Shown here piece by piece: positions 14,801 through 21,967 of a stretch of 29,744 bases of DNA. The notes below the pieces were generated by a model. The model was not told the DNA's origin. It saw only the letters and a program-made list of their open reading frames with translations, and did not search any database. This DNA comes from Acidimicrobiaceae bacterium (GTDB lineage: Bacteria; Actinomycetota; Acidimicrobiia; Acidimicrobiales; Ilumatobacteraceae), in NCBI GenBank assembly GCA_003154135.1, contig PMCN01000290.1:14717-44460 (forward strand). The letters run 5' to 3'. Positions within the stretch are counted from its first letter, which is position 1. Every line of letters starts with the position of its first letter. Position numbers and translations under genes: made by a program.

Positions 14801-15595
14801 ATGGAACCGACAGAGGGAGCTCGATCGTTCCTGACGTCGGGCGACGCCTACGACCGCTACATGGGCCGGTACTCGCGCACGCTCGCCGTCGCGTTCGCCG
14901 ACGAGGCGGGCATCGACACCGGCCGCACCGTGCTCGATGTGGGCTGTGGCCCCGGCGCACTCACCGGTGAGCTGGTCGGCCGTCTCGGCGCCGCCGCGGT
15001 GTCGGCGTTCGATCCGTCGCCGCCGTTCGTCGAGGCGTGCGCGGGGCGTCACCCGGGAGTCGACGTGCGGCTCGGACGCGCCGAGGCCATCCCGTTCGAC
15101 GACGGTCGCTTCGACGCCGCAATGGCGCAACTGGTGCTGCACTTCGTCTCCGACCCGTCGAAGGCGATGCACGAGCTGCGGCGCGTGGTGCGCCCGGGCG
15201 GCACCGTTGCTGCATGCGTGTGGGACTTCGCGGAGGGCATGGAGATGCTGCGCGCGTTCTGGGACGCAGCGCTGCTGGTCGACGCTGCCGCACCCGACGA
15301 GGCGCGAGCCTTGCGCTTCGGTGGTCCGGGCGAGATCGCGGCGTTGCTCCTCGAGGCCGGCTACGACGACGTCGCCGAGTCCACTCTGCGGGTGTCGTCG
15401 CACTACTCGGGCTTCGACGAGCTGTGGTCGGGTTTCATGGCCGGCATCGGGCCTGCCGGCACGTACTGCATGTCGTTGCCCGACGAGCAGCGGGCGGCGT
15501 TGCACCACGCGCTCTTCCAGCGTCTCGGTGAGCCGGTCGGGCCGTTCTCGCTCGCCGCCCTGGCCCGCTACGCCAGCGGCCGTACACCCGGCTGA
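14801..15595 (+). CDS. Class I SAM-dependent methyltransferase
   Basis: A 264-aa Rossmann-fold methyltransferase of the Methyltransf_11 type. Motif I is VLDVGCGPG (44-52), the acidic end of strand 2 is FDPS (about 69-72), motif II/III lies in GRAEAIPFDDGRFDAAMAQ (about 91-109), and the post-motif region is LRRVVRPGGTVAACVWDF (about 126-143), as in small-molecule and ubiquinone/menaquinone-type C- or O-methyltransferases. The substrate cannot be inferred. The start ATG has only a distant purine-rich stretch upstream. It is divergent from the F420-type reductase and converges on the SDR gene across a 166-base gap that holds a large palindrome. Confidence 0.9.
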   Translation: MEPTEGARSFLTSGDAYDRYMGRYSRTLAVAFADEAGIDTGRTVLDVGCGPGALTGELVGRLGAAAVSAFDPSPPFVEACAGRHPGVDVRLGRAEAIPFDDGRFDAAMAQLVLHFVSDPSKAMHELRRVVRPGGTVAACVWDFAEGMEMLRAFWDAALLVDAAAPDEARALRFGGPGEIAALLLEAGYDDVAESTLRVSSHYSGFDELWSGFMAGIGPAGTYCMSLPDEQRAALHHALFQRLGEPVGPFSLAALARYASGRTPG

Positions 15596-15602
15596 GGTGG
15601 TC

Positions 15603-15695
15603 GGGCGCGAAAGGTCCGAGATCCGAGTCACAACCCACCCACGGGGTCGATTCGTCCCGGATTTGGGACGAATCGGACCCGTGGGCGCGAAAGGT
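15603..15695. repeat. REP-like palindrome flanked by 13-bp direct repeats
   Basis: Between the convergent methyltransferase and SDR genes. Arms 15638-15658 and 15665-15685 are complementary at 19 of 21 positions around a six-base loop (GGATTT). The direct repeat GGGCGCGAAAGGT occurs at 15603-15615 and again at 15683-15695, overlapping the end of the right arm. The stem could act as a bidirectional terminator, but it lacks T-runs. The flanking direct repeats suggest a dispersed repetitive element instead. Confidence 0.8.
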
Positions 15696-15715
15696 GTCAG
15701 CGGGTGTCAGCGGGT
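15694..15715. repeat. 10-bp tandem repeat GTGTCAGCGG
   Basis: Two exact copies of GTGTCAGCGG (15694-15703 and 15704-15713) directly follow the REP-like element, in the rest of the gap before the SDR stop. No other function is seen. Confidence 0.7.
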
Positions 15716-15761
15716 GCCGCGCTCGGGGGCGCAGCGGCGGAACGCAAGAGCGCCGACCGGC

Positions 15762-16613
15762 TCACGTCTTCGGGGCCATTGCATCGCCGGGCAACCGGCC
15801 GTCGGGGTGCAACGCCGATTGGAAGCGGCGCATGCCGGCGAGCCAGCGGTCGCGATCGGTGGCCTTGCGCTCCATGTAGGTGGCCACCTCCGGGTGGGGG
15901 AGCACGAGGAAGCGCTCGTGGCGGATGGCGTCGATGCACAGCGCGGCAACATCGGCCGGCTCCAGCACACCGTCGCCACCGGCGACGCCACCCTCGAATC
16001 GGCCGTTGCTGTCGACGACCGCGTCGAGCCCCGGGAAGTCGGGGCTGTTCTGGATGATGTTGGTGCGCACTGCCTGCGGGCACAGCACCGACACACGGAT
16101 GCCCTGGTGATGGTGGGTGATCGACAGCCACTCGGCCAGCGACACGGCGGCTGCTTTGGTGATCGAGTACGACATCGAGCCGATCTGGGTGAGCAGACCG
16201 GCGGCCGAGGCCGTGTTGAGCAGGTAGCCCTCGCCGCGTGCGATCATCGACGGCACCACCGCGCGGGCGGCGTAGATGTGCGCCATGCAGTGCACTTCCC
16301 ACATCTTCTGGATCGACGCGTTCGGGTCTTCGAGCCCTGCAGACGTGACGTAGCCGGCGTTGGAGACGAACACGTCGATGGGCCCGTGCGCGACCTGCGT
16401 CGACTCGACGAGCTGCTGGATGGCCGCCTCGTCGCGCACGTCGAGCGCCACGCCGGTGCCCCCGATGGAGTCGGCGACCCGCGCCGCTTGGGCACCGTCG
16501 AGGTCGACCACGACGACGTGCCGGGCACCCTCGGCGTGTGCTGCGCGGGCGAGTGCCTCGCCGATCCCTGATCCGCCGCCGGTGATGACGACCACTCTGT
16601 CCTTGAGTTCCAT
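15762..16613 (-). CDS. Short-chain dehydrogenase/reductase (SDR)
   Basis: A 283-aa classical SDR that oxidises or reduces an alcohol/ketone pair with NAD(P). Motifs: TGGGSGIG (11-18) for the cofactor; Asp37 at the end of strand 2, which favours NAD(H); NAG (85-87); and the catalytic Ser136, Tyr149 and Lys153 (YSITK). The extra 30 or so C-terminal residues (about 250-283) are longer than in a minimal SDR. The start is the ATG at 16613; an in-frame GTG two codons upstream is less likely because TACGGT (16620-16625) sits exactly six bases before the ATG. The gene is monocistronic by appearance. The substrate is not evident; lipid or steroid-like alcohols are common for this group. Confidence 0.92.
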   Translation of the reverse strand: MELKDRVVVITGGGSGIGEALARAAHAEGARHVVVVDLDGAQAARVADSIGGTGVALDVRDEAAIQQLVESTQVAHGPIDVFVSNAGYVTSAGLEDPNASIQKMWEVHCMAHIYAARAVVPSMIARGEGYLLNTASAAGLLTQIGSMSYSITKAAAVSLAEWLSITHHHQGIRVSVLCPQAVRTNIIQNSPDFPGLDAVVDSNGRFEGGVAGGDGVLEPADVAALCIDAIRHERFLVLPHPEVATYMERKATDRDRWLAGMRRFQSALHPDGRLPGDAMAPKT

Positions 16614-16625
16614 GGTCACACCGTA
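16614..16625 (-). promoter_or_regulatory. -10 element TACGGT of an apparently leaderless SDR transcript
   Basis: Minus-strand TACGGT at 16620-16625, six bases before the ATG at 16613. Confidence 0.45.
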
Positions 16626-16634
16626 GAGCGCGCG

Positions 16635-16795
16635 TCAGTACGACACGCCGGCGAGCGACACGCCGTCGGCGAGTGCGCTCAACGCGAACCCAGCGGTGCG
16701 GCGGTAGTCGTCGGTGACGTGCCGGATCTCCTCGGGCGCGATCACGTCGGCGATGTCGTCGAAGCCGTCCGGTGCGCGCTCCTCGCAGGACCGTT
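16635..16795 (-). pseudogene. Coding-like remnant without a usable start codon
   Basis: A minus-strand frame ending at 16635 has protein-like composition and strongly GC-biased third positions over about 53 codons (DGFDDIADVIAPEEIRHVTD, then YRRTAGFALSALADGVSLAG). No ATG, GTG or TTG lies in frame between the MFS stop at 16808 and a GTG that would give only about 36 residues. It may be the 3' end of a gene truncated when its 5' part was lost, or a short gene with an unusual start. I do not recognise the family. Confidence 0.3.
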
Positions 16796-16807
16796 GGCGT
16801 GCTGACT

Positions 16808-17998
16808 CTAGGGCCGCGGCCCGATGGCGGACGGCTGGAACCAGCGGCCACCGGCCAGCGCCACCACGCTGACCGCGGCGGCCACCACGCCTGCGAGCAC
16901 CAGCGGCACTCGGCCCGTGCCCGACCACGCAAGCCCCGCCCACACGCTGGCGACGATGGCGCCCACGCCTGCGACAGCGCCCTGCACGCCGATGGCGCGG
17001 CCGCGATCGGTGGACGGCACGAGGTCGACGATCCACGCCTTGCTCACGCCGTCGGTGAACGCCGTGTAGAGGCCGTACACAGGGAAGATCACCCACACCC
17101 ATGTCGAGGTGGTGGCGATGCCGAGCGCGATGTAGGCGAACGCGAACACCACCAGTCCCGTGCCCACCACCAACCGGCGGGGGACGCGATCGGACAGGGC
17201 GCCGGCGGGATAGCTCGCCAGCGCGTAGGTGAGGTTATAGAGGCAGTAGACGCCGATGACCGCGCCCACGCCGAGCCCGAGCTGTCGGGCACGCAGGAGG
17301 AGCAGCGCGTCGGAGAAGTTCACGAACGCGAACGCTCCGAGCAGCACCACCACCCGCCAGAACTGCTTGGGCAGCGGTGCGTGGGCGGTGGCAGCCGTGG
17401 CCGCCTCGACGACGGGTCGCGGGCGCTCGCGCACCAGCGCGACGAGGCTGACGCTCACGATGGCCGGGATGGCCGCCACCCAGAGCAGCGGGCGGATGTG
17501 GTGGTGCAGCGTCTCGTAGAGCCCGAGGCCGATCAGTGGCCCGAGCACGGCCCCCCACGTGTCGAGGCTGCGGTGGAAGCCGAACGCCTTGCCGCGGTGC
17601 TCTGGCGGTGTGTCGTCGGCGATCAACGCGTCGCGGGGTGCGCCCCGAATTCCCTTGCCCGTGCGGTCGACCACCCGGGCGACGAGCACCATCGGCCACA
17701 CCACCGCCAGCGCGACCACCACCTTCGCCACGGCGGCCAGGCCGTAGCCGAATGCGACGACGGGCCGGCGGCTGCGCCGGTCGGACCAGCGGCCGGCAAC
17801 CAGCTTCGTCAGCGCTGCCATGCCGTCGGCCAGCCCCTCCACCAGGCCGACCACTGCCACGGGTGCACCGAGCACGGTGACCAGGAAGATCGGCAGGATG
17901 GGGTAGAGCAGCTCCGAGGCAGTGTCCTGGAACAGGCTGACGAGTGACAGCACGCGCAGGTTGTGCGACAACCAGGTACGCCGCTCTTCAGCGCTCAC
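16808..17998 (-). CDS. Major facilitator superfamily transporter
   Basis: A 396-aa polytopic membrane protein with about 11-12 hydrophobic segments split by a basic/acidic central loop (about 205-225), the usual MFS layout. The loop between segments 2 and 3 reads GRWSDRRSRRPV, a form of the MFS motif A (G-x-x-x-D-R-x-x-R-R); a second copy, GALSDRVPRRLVV, occurs in the C-terminal half. The stretch DRTGKGIRGAPRDALIAD is typical of a branch of putative drug or metabolite exporters. The start is the GTG at 17998, six bases after TACGTT, rather than upstream in-frame codons that would include promoter sequence. The substrate is unknown. Confidence 0.9.
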   Translation of the reverse strand: MSAEERRTWLSHNLRVLSLVSLFQDTASELLYPILPIFLVTVLGAPVAVVGLVEGLADGMAALTKLVAGRWSDRRSRRPVVAFGYGLAAVAKVVVALAVVWPMVLVARVVDRTGKGIRGAPRDALIADDTPPEHRGKAFGFHRSLDTWGAVLGPLIGLGLYETLHHHIRPLLWVAAIPAIVSVSLVALVRERPRPVVEAATAATAHAPLPKQFWRVVVLLGAFAFVNFSDALLLLRARQLGLGVGAVIGVYCLYNLTYALASYPAGALSDRVPRRLVVGTGLVVFAFAYIALGIATTSTWVWVIFPVYGLYTAFTDGVSKAWIVDLVPSTDRGRAIGVQGAVAGVGAIVASVWAGLAWSGTGRVPLVLAGVVAAAVSVVALAGGRWFQPSAIGPRP

Positions 17999-18010
17999 GC
18001 ATGCAACGTA
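17999..18010 (-). promoter_or_regulatory. -10 element TACGTT of an apparently leaderless MFS transcript
   Basis: Minus-strand TACGTT at 18005-18010, exactly six bases before the GTG start at 17998. Confidence 0.45.
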
Positions 18011-18062
18011 ACGGATCGCGGCCACCATCGCCCGGCCGACCTGCACCAGGGGCGACCGGCCC

Positions 18063-18068
18063 TAGCGT
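18063..18068 (+). promoter_or_regulatory. Candidate -10 element TAGCGT for the 18157 hydrolase gene
   Basis: A TANNNT hexamer in the divergent region. Transcription from it would leave a leader of about 80 bases containing the hairpin at 18103-18126. Confidence 0.3.
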
Positions 18069-18102
18069 TCGCCGCCGGCGCGCCCAGAATGGAGGTGGAG
18101 CA

Positions 18103-18126
18103 GGAGGTCGCACGACGTGCACCTCC
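18103..18126 (+). other. Leader hairpin or palindromic operator
   Basis: GGAGGT, then GCAC, pairs with GTGC, then ACCTCC, with one bulged base on the 5' arm and loop GAC plus closing bases. It lies between the candidate -10 and the Shine-Dalgarno of the 18157 hydrolase gene. It could be an RNA stem in the leader or a DNA binding site in the divergent promoter region. Confidence 0.45.
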
Positions 18127-18156
18127 GTGCGCTGCCACACCGACGAAGGAGTCCGT

Positions 18157-19029
18157 ATGCACACCCTCAGCGAATCGTCCTTCGAGGTCGGCGGGTCGCG
18201 GATCGTCTACGAGGTGCACGGCACCGGCGACCGCGTGCTCGTCTACATGCATGGTCTGCTGATGGACAGCCAGATGAACCGGGCGCTCGCCGCCTCGTTG
18301 GCCGACCGCGGCAACCGGGTGGTGCTCATCGACCTGCTCGGCCATGGCCGCAGTGACAAACCCCTGCGGGCATCGGAGTACCGCATGGATGCCTACGGTC
18401 GCGACGTGGTTGCGCTGCTCGACCACCTGGGTGTCGAGCGAGCTGTCATCGGCGGGGTGTCGCTCGGGGCGGGCGTCAGCTTGCAGGTGGCGGTCGCGGC
18501 TCCCCAACGGGTTCAGGGCCTCGTGATCGAGATGCCCGTGCTGGAGTGGGCAGTGCCCGCAGCCGCGTTGCTGTTCACGCCGGTGCTGCTCGTCATGCAC
18601 TACCTGGCGGTGCCGGCCGGGGTGATGGCGCGGCTCTTCGCTCGCATCCCGCGCACGCCGAACGAGTCGCTCAACAGCGTCCTCGCCACGCTGGCGATGC
18701 CGCCCGAGGTCACCAAGGCCGTGTTGCACGGCATCCTCACCGGTCCCGTGGCGCCCACCGAGGAGGAGCGCCGCGGGATCACCGCGCCGACGCTCGTGAT
18801 CGCCCACGGACGCGACCTGATCCACCCCTTCAGCGATGCGGAGGCACTCGTCGAACTGGTGGCTGACGGCCGGCTCGAATCGGCACGCTCGATCCTCGAA
18901 CTGCGCGTCTTCCCGCGGCGGCTCACCGAACGGATCGGCGACTTCCTCGACGAGGCGTGGACGTCGAAGCCGGTGTCCGCGTCCGCTTCCGCTTCACGGT
19001 CGGCTTCGGCTCGACGGCGTTCTGCGTAG
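18157..19029 (+). CDS. Alpha/beta hydrolase, catalytic His not visible
   Basis: A 290-aa alpha/beta hydrolase fold protein. It has the oxyanion region VYMHGLLMD (about 29-37), DLLGHGRSDKP (about 59-69), the nucleophile elbow GGVSLGAG and an acid candidate in AHGRDLIHPF. After the last strand, where the catalytic His normally sits, the sequence reads SILELRVFPRRLTERIGDFL with no histidine. The residual role may be non-hydrolytic or use another His, for example in DLIHPF. The start ATG has a perfect GAAGGAG five bases upstream. The last 20 residues are Ser/Ala/Arg low complexity, and their DNA overlaps the 3' end of the WS/DGAT gene on the other strand by 107 bases. Confidence 0.87.
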   Translation: MHTLSESSFEVGGSRIVYEVHGTGDRVLVYMHGLLMDSQMNRALAASLADRGNRVVLIDLLGHGRSDKPLRASEYRMDAYGRDVVALLDHLGVERAVIGGVSLGAGVSLQVAVAAPQRVQGLVIEMPVLEWAVPAAALLFTPVLLVMHYLAVPAGVMARLFARIPRTPNESLNSVLATLAMPPEVTKAVLHGILTGPVAPTEEERRGITAPTLVIAHGRDLIHPFSDAEALVELVADGRLESARSILELRVFPRRLTERIGDFLDEAWTSKPVSASASASRSASARRRSA

Positions 19030-20407
19030 CGAGGTCGAGCAACTCGCGCATGCCGGCCTCGATGCCCGTGGAGAGCACCTCCAGGTCGGGCACGGAATCC
19101 CAGTCACCGGTCACCCCGAAGGTGACCTTGCCGTTGTAGCTCATGATGGCCACACCTGTGCGCACCCCCTGCGACAGCGGTACGAACGGGAAGTAGTCGC
19201 GCATCTCACGCCCACACGCGTAGAGCGGGATCTGCGGCCCGGGCACGTTGGTGGTCACCGTGTTCACGCTGCGCTGCGCCGTGCGGCGCATCACGCTCAT
19301 CGCGTTGCGCAGCCCCAGCGAGAGCAGCACGGGCGGTGCGAAGCCGGCGAGCTCGACGAGCGCGCTGCCTGCCACCGCCTGGTGCGACTCCTTCAGGCCT
19401 GCCATCTGCTCGTGGATCGACGCCAGTCGTTCGAGCGGATCGGCGATCCCCACAGGTAGTTCGGCGATCATCGCCGACACCTGGTTGTTGTACGAGTGGT
19501 CGCCCGACCCGCGCACCGACACCGGCACCAGCGTGCGCACCACCTGGCCGTCGAGTTGCTCGCCGCGCGACACCAGCAGTTCGCGGAAGCCCTTGGTCAC
19601 CGCGCAGAGCACCACGTCGTTCACCGTGCCGCCGAAGGCCACGCGCACGGCCTTCACGTCGCTGATCGTGGTACGTGCCCACGCCCACCGACGGTGCGGC
19701 CCGATGGTGCCCTCGATGGACATCGGGGTGTTCGGGGTGAGCCGCCGGCCGAGGGCGAGCGCGCCGCGGGCCACCTCGTTGGCGCTCGCCATCATCTTCT
19801 TGGGCGTGCGCGTCGACGCGCGCACCCAGCGGGCGATCTCGTTCGGGCTGGCGAGCGTTTCGGCGATCGCGGCGCGTACGAGATCGGTGTCGGTGGGCTC
19901 CGCGTTCGGCTTCCAGTCGTCGGCGGCCGTGGGCGCCGGTTCGCGCGACACGTCGAGCAGCACGGCCATCATGTCGGTGCCCGAGATGCCGTCGACCATG
20001 CAGTGGTGCACCTTGGAGATGAGCGCCCACTCACCCGACGCGAGACCCTCCACCATCCAGGTCTCCCAGAGCGGCCGGTTGCGGTCGAGCTGCTGCGACA
20101 TCAGCCGACCCATCAGGTTGCGCAACGCGGCGTCGTCGCCGGGCGGCGGCAGCGCGGTGTGACGTACGTGGTAGTCGAGCCGGAAGTGAGGGTCGTCGAC
20201 CCAGGTCGGCCGTCCGATTCCTCCTGGGGTGAACCGCACCTTCTGCCGGTAGCGGGGCACGAACTGCAGCTTGCTGCGGAACAGTTCCAACAGGTCGGCA
20301 TACGCAGGCGCCGGTCCTTCGAAGATCGCGCAGGAGGCGATGTGCATGTGCGTCACGCCGTCCTCGATGTGCAGGAACATTGCGTCGAGCGGACTCATCC
20401 GGTCCAT
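18923..20407 (-). CDS. Wax ester synthase/diacylglycerol acyltransferase (WS/DGAT)
   Basis: A 494-aa bifunctional acyltransferase that joins acyl-CoA to long-chain alcohols or diacylglycerol, making wax esters or triacylglycerol storage lipid at the membrane. It has the hallmark HHxxxDG as HHCMVDG (134-140), the N-terminal MSPLDAMFLHIE typical of the family, the TVNDVVLCAVTKGFREL region (about 268-283), and the conserved NVPGPQIPLYACG motif (about 404-416). The C-terminus is a Lys/Arg/Thr/Ser tail beyond the usual family end, encoded by DNA that overlaps the convergent hydrolase gene. The ATG at 20407 has GAGGAAGAGGG upstream. An open frame continues far upstream, but it is antisense to the guanine deaminase and not coding. 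Confidence 0.95.
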   Translation of the reverse strand: MDRMSPLDAMFLHIEDGVTHMHIASCAIFEGPAPAYADLLELFRSKLQFVPRYRQKVRFTPGGIGRPTWVDDPHFRLDYHVRHTALPPPGDDAALRNLMGRLMSQQLDRNRPLWETWMVEGLASGEWALISKVHHCMVDGISGTDMMAVLLDVSREPAPTAADDWKPNAEPTDTDLVRAAIAETLASPNEIARWVRASTRTPKKMMASANEVARGALALGRRLTPNTPMSIEGTIGPHRRWAWARTTISDVKAVRVAFGGTVNDVVLCAVTKGFRELLVSRGEQLDGQVVRTLVPVSVRGSGDHSYNNQVSAMIAELPVGIADPLERLASIHEQMAGLKESHQAVAGSALVELAGFAPPVLLSLGLRNAMSVMRRTAQRSVNTVTTNVPGPQIPLYACGREMRDYFPFVPLSQGVRTGVAIMSYNGKVTFGVTGDWDSVPDLEVLSTGIEAGMRELLDLATQNAVEPKPTVKRKRTRTPASTSTPRRGSRRSVR

Positions 20408-20429
20408 GTCGTATCCCTCTTCCTCGCAG

Positions 20430-20454
20430 CCGTCGCCTGCCGTGACGGCGACGG
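20430..20454 (-). other. Hairpin in the 5' leader of the WS/DGAT mRNA
   Basis: CCGTCGCC (20430-20437) is perfectly complementary to GGCGACGG (20447-20454), with a nine-base loop. On the mRNA it lies just upstream of the Shine-Dalgarno (about 20413-20423). A TACCGT hexamer at 20467-20472 (minus) could be the -10. Its position suggests a possible effect on translation initiation or message stability. Confidence 0.45.
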
Positions 20455-20593
20455 GCCACCCATGTGACGGTACGACGACCGCCTCACCCGGCGCCATGGC
20501 CGAACGTCCTTCACAGGGGGATGTCACGAGCGGATCGGGCGACGGCTCGACGGCTCGACGTGGCGTCATGGCCCTTGCGGCGGCCGCGTCGCC

Positions 20594-20605
20594 TACCATC
20601 GATCG
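20594..20605 (+). promoter_or_regulatory. -10 element TACCAT of an apparently leaderless guaD transcript
   Basis: TACCAT at 20594-20599, exactly six bases before the ATG at 20606. Confidence 0.5.
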
Positions 20606-21967
20606 ATGACCGCCGACCGCATCGCCCTCGCCGTCGTCGGGACCGCCTACCACACGCCCACGCCCGACCGCCTGGAGGTGCTCGACGACGTGGTGTTCGC
20701 CGTCACCGCCGAAGGCACGATCGAGGGGGTGCATGCGGTGGGTTCGCCCGCCGCCGAGCAGACCATGGCCGGCGCAGCCGACGTGCACCGCCTCACGTCC
20801 ACGCAGCGACTCATTCCCGGGCTCGTCGACCTGCACATCCATGCGCCGCAGTGGCCACAGCTGGGTACCGGGCTCGACCTGCCGCTCGAGCGGTGGCTGT
20901 TCGAGTACACGTTCCCGCTCGAGTCGACCTATGCCGACGAGCGGTTCGCACGCGAAGTGTGGTCGCACATGGTGCCCACGCTGCTCGCGCACGGCACCAC
21001 CACTGCGGTCTACTTCGCGTCGGTGCACGAGGCGGCCACGCTGGCACTCGCCGAGCAGTGCGCGGCCAGCGGTCAGCGCGCCTACGTCGGTCGCGTGGCC
21101 ATGGACCACCCCGTGGGCACTCCCACCTGGTACCGCGACAAGTCTGCGGCGGAGGGCATCGCCGCCTCTCGACGGTCGATCTCGGCCATCCGTGCCATGG
21201 GTAGCCCGTTGGTGCAGCCGATCGTGACGCCGCGCTTCGTGCCGGCATGCACCGACCACCTGTTGCGCGGTCTCGCCGCTCTCGCCGAGGAGACCGAGAC
21301 GCTGGTGCAGACGCACTGCTCGGAGAGCGACTGGGAGCACGGCGCGGTCATCGACCGCTATGGCATCAGCGACACCCGGGCCCTTCGCGCGCTTGGCCTG
21401 CTGCGGGCAGGAACGGTGCTCGCCCACGGCAACCACCTGGGCGACGACGATCTCGGCGTCATCCGCGGCGCGGGCGCCGGCATCGCGCACTGCCCCGTCT
21501 CGAATGCCTACTTCGCCAACGCGGTCTTCCCGGTGCGCACGGTGATGGCGGCCGGCGTGAAGCTGGGTCTCGGCTCCGACATCGCCGGTGGCGCAGAACC
21601 CGGGCTGCTCTCGCAGTGTGCGCACGCCGTGACGGTGTCGCGGGTGCTGCACGACGGAGTGGATCGACGGCTCGACCCCCACCTGCGCGGCGTGGTCGAC
21701 TCGCGCATCGACGCGGTCACCGCGTTCCACCTCGGCACGGCCGGCGGGGCCGACGTGTTGGCCGCGCCCGTCGGTCGGCTGCAGGTGGGATGTCAGTTCG
21801 ACGCAGTCGTCGTCGAGACGGCGTCGGCCTCTCCGCTGCGCGCATGGCCGGGCATCGACGACCACGCCCGGGTGTTCGAGAAGATCGTCCACCTCGCCCG
21901 TCCGGCCGACATCCGCGAGGTGTGGGTGGCGGGCAGGCGGGTCGATGCGACGCGCATCACGGGGTGA
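20606..21967 (+). CDS. guaD: Guanine deaminase
   Basis: A 453-aa zinc amidohydrolase that deaminates guanine to xanthine for purine salvage or degradation in the cytoplasm. The metal ligands are His77 and His79 (PGLVDLHIHAPQWPQLG), His237 (QTHCSE, with Glu240), His274 (LAHGNHL) and Asp325 (GLGSDIAGG). The guanine-deaminase-specific stretches are APQWPQLGTGLDLPLERWL, TPRFVPAC, and HCPVSNAYFANAVFPVR. The length is the usual one for GuaD. No xanthine dehydrogenase or purine permease gene is nearby, so it stands alone. The 3' end overlaps the convergent membrane gene by 11 bases. Confidence 0.92.
   Translation: MTADRIALAVVGTAYHTPTPDRLEVLDDVVFAVTAEGTIEGVHAVGSPAAEQTMAGAADVHRLTSTQRLIPGLVDLHIHAPQWPQLGTGLDLPLERWLFEYTFPLESTYADERFAREVWSHMVPTLLAHGTTTAVYFASVHEAATLALAEQCAASGQRAYVGRVAMDHPVGTPTWYRDKSAAEGIAASRRSISAIRAMGSPLVQPIVTPRFVPACTDHLLRGLAALAEETETLVQTHCSESDWEHGAVIDRYGISDTRALRALGLLRAGTVLAHGNHLGDDDLGVIRGAGAGIAHCPVSNAYFANAVFPVRTVMAAGVKLGLGSDIAGGAEPGLLSQCAHAVTVSRVLHDGVDRRLDPHLRGVVDSRIDAVTAFHLGTAGGADVLAAPVGRLQVGCQFDAVVVETASASPLRAWPGIDDHARVFEKIVHLARPADIREVWVAGRRVDATRITG

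Noticed and set aside
20533..20560. GACGGCTC repeated twice upstream of guaD
   Set aside because: Only two short copies in GC-rich sequence; no relation to the promoter hexamer could be shown.
18923..21892. 989-codon minus frame that would extend the WS/DGAT N-terminus across guaD
   Set aside because: The family start MSPLDAMFLHIE and a strong Shine-Dalgarno fix the start at 20407. The extension is Arg/Gly/His-rich shadow sequence opposite guanine deaminase.
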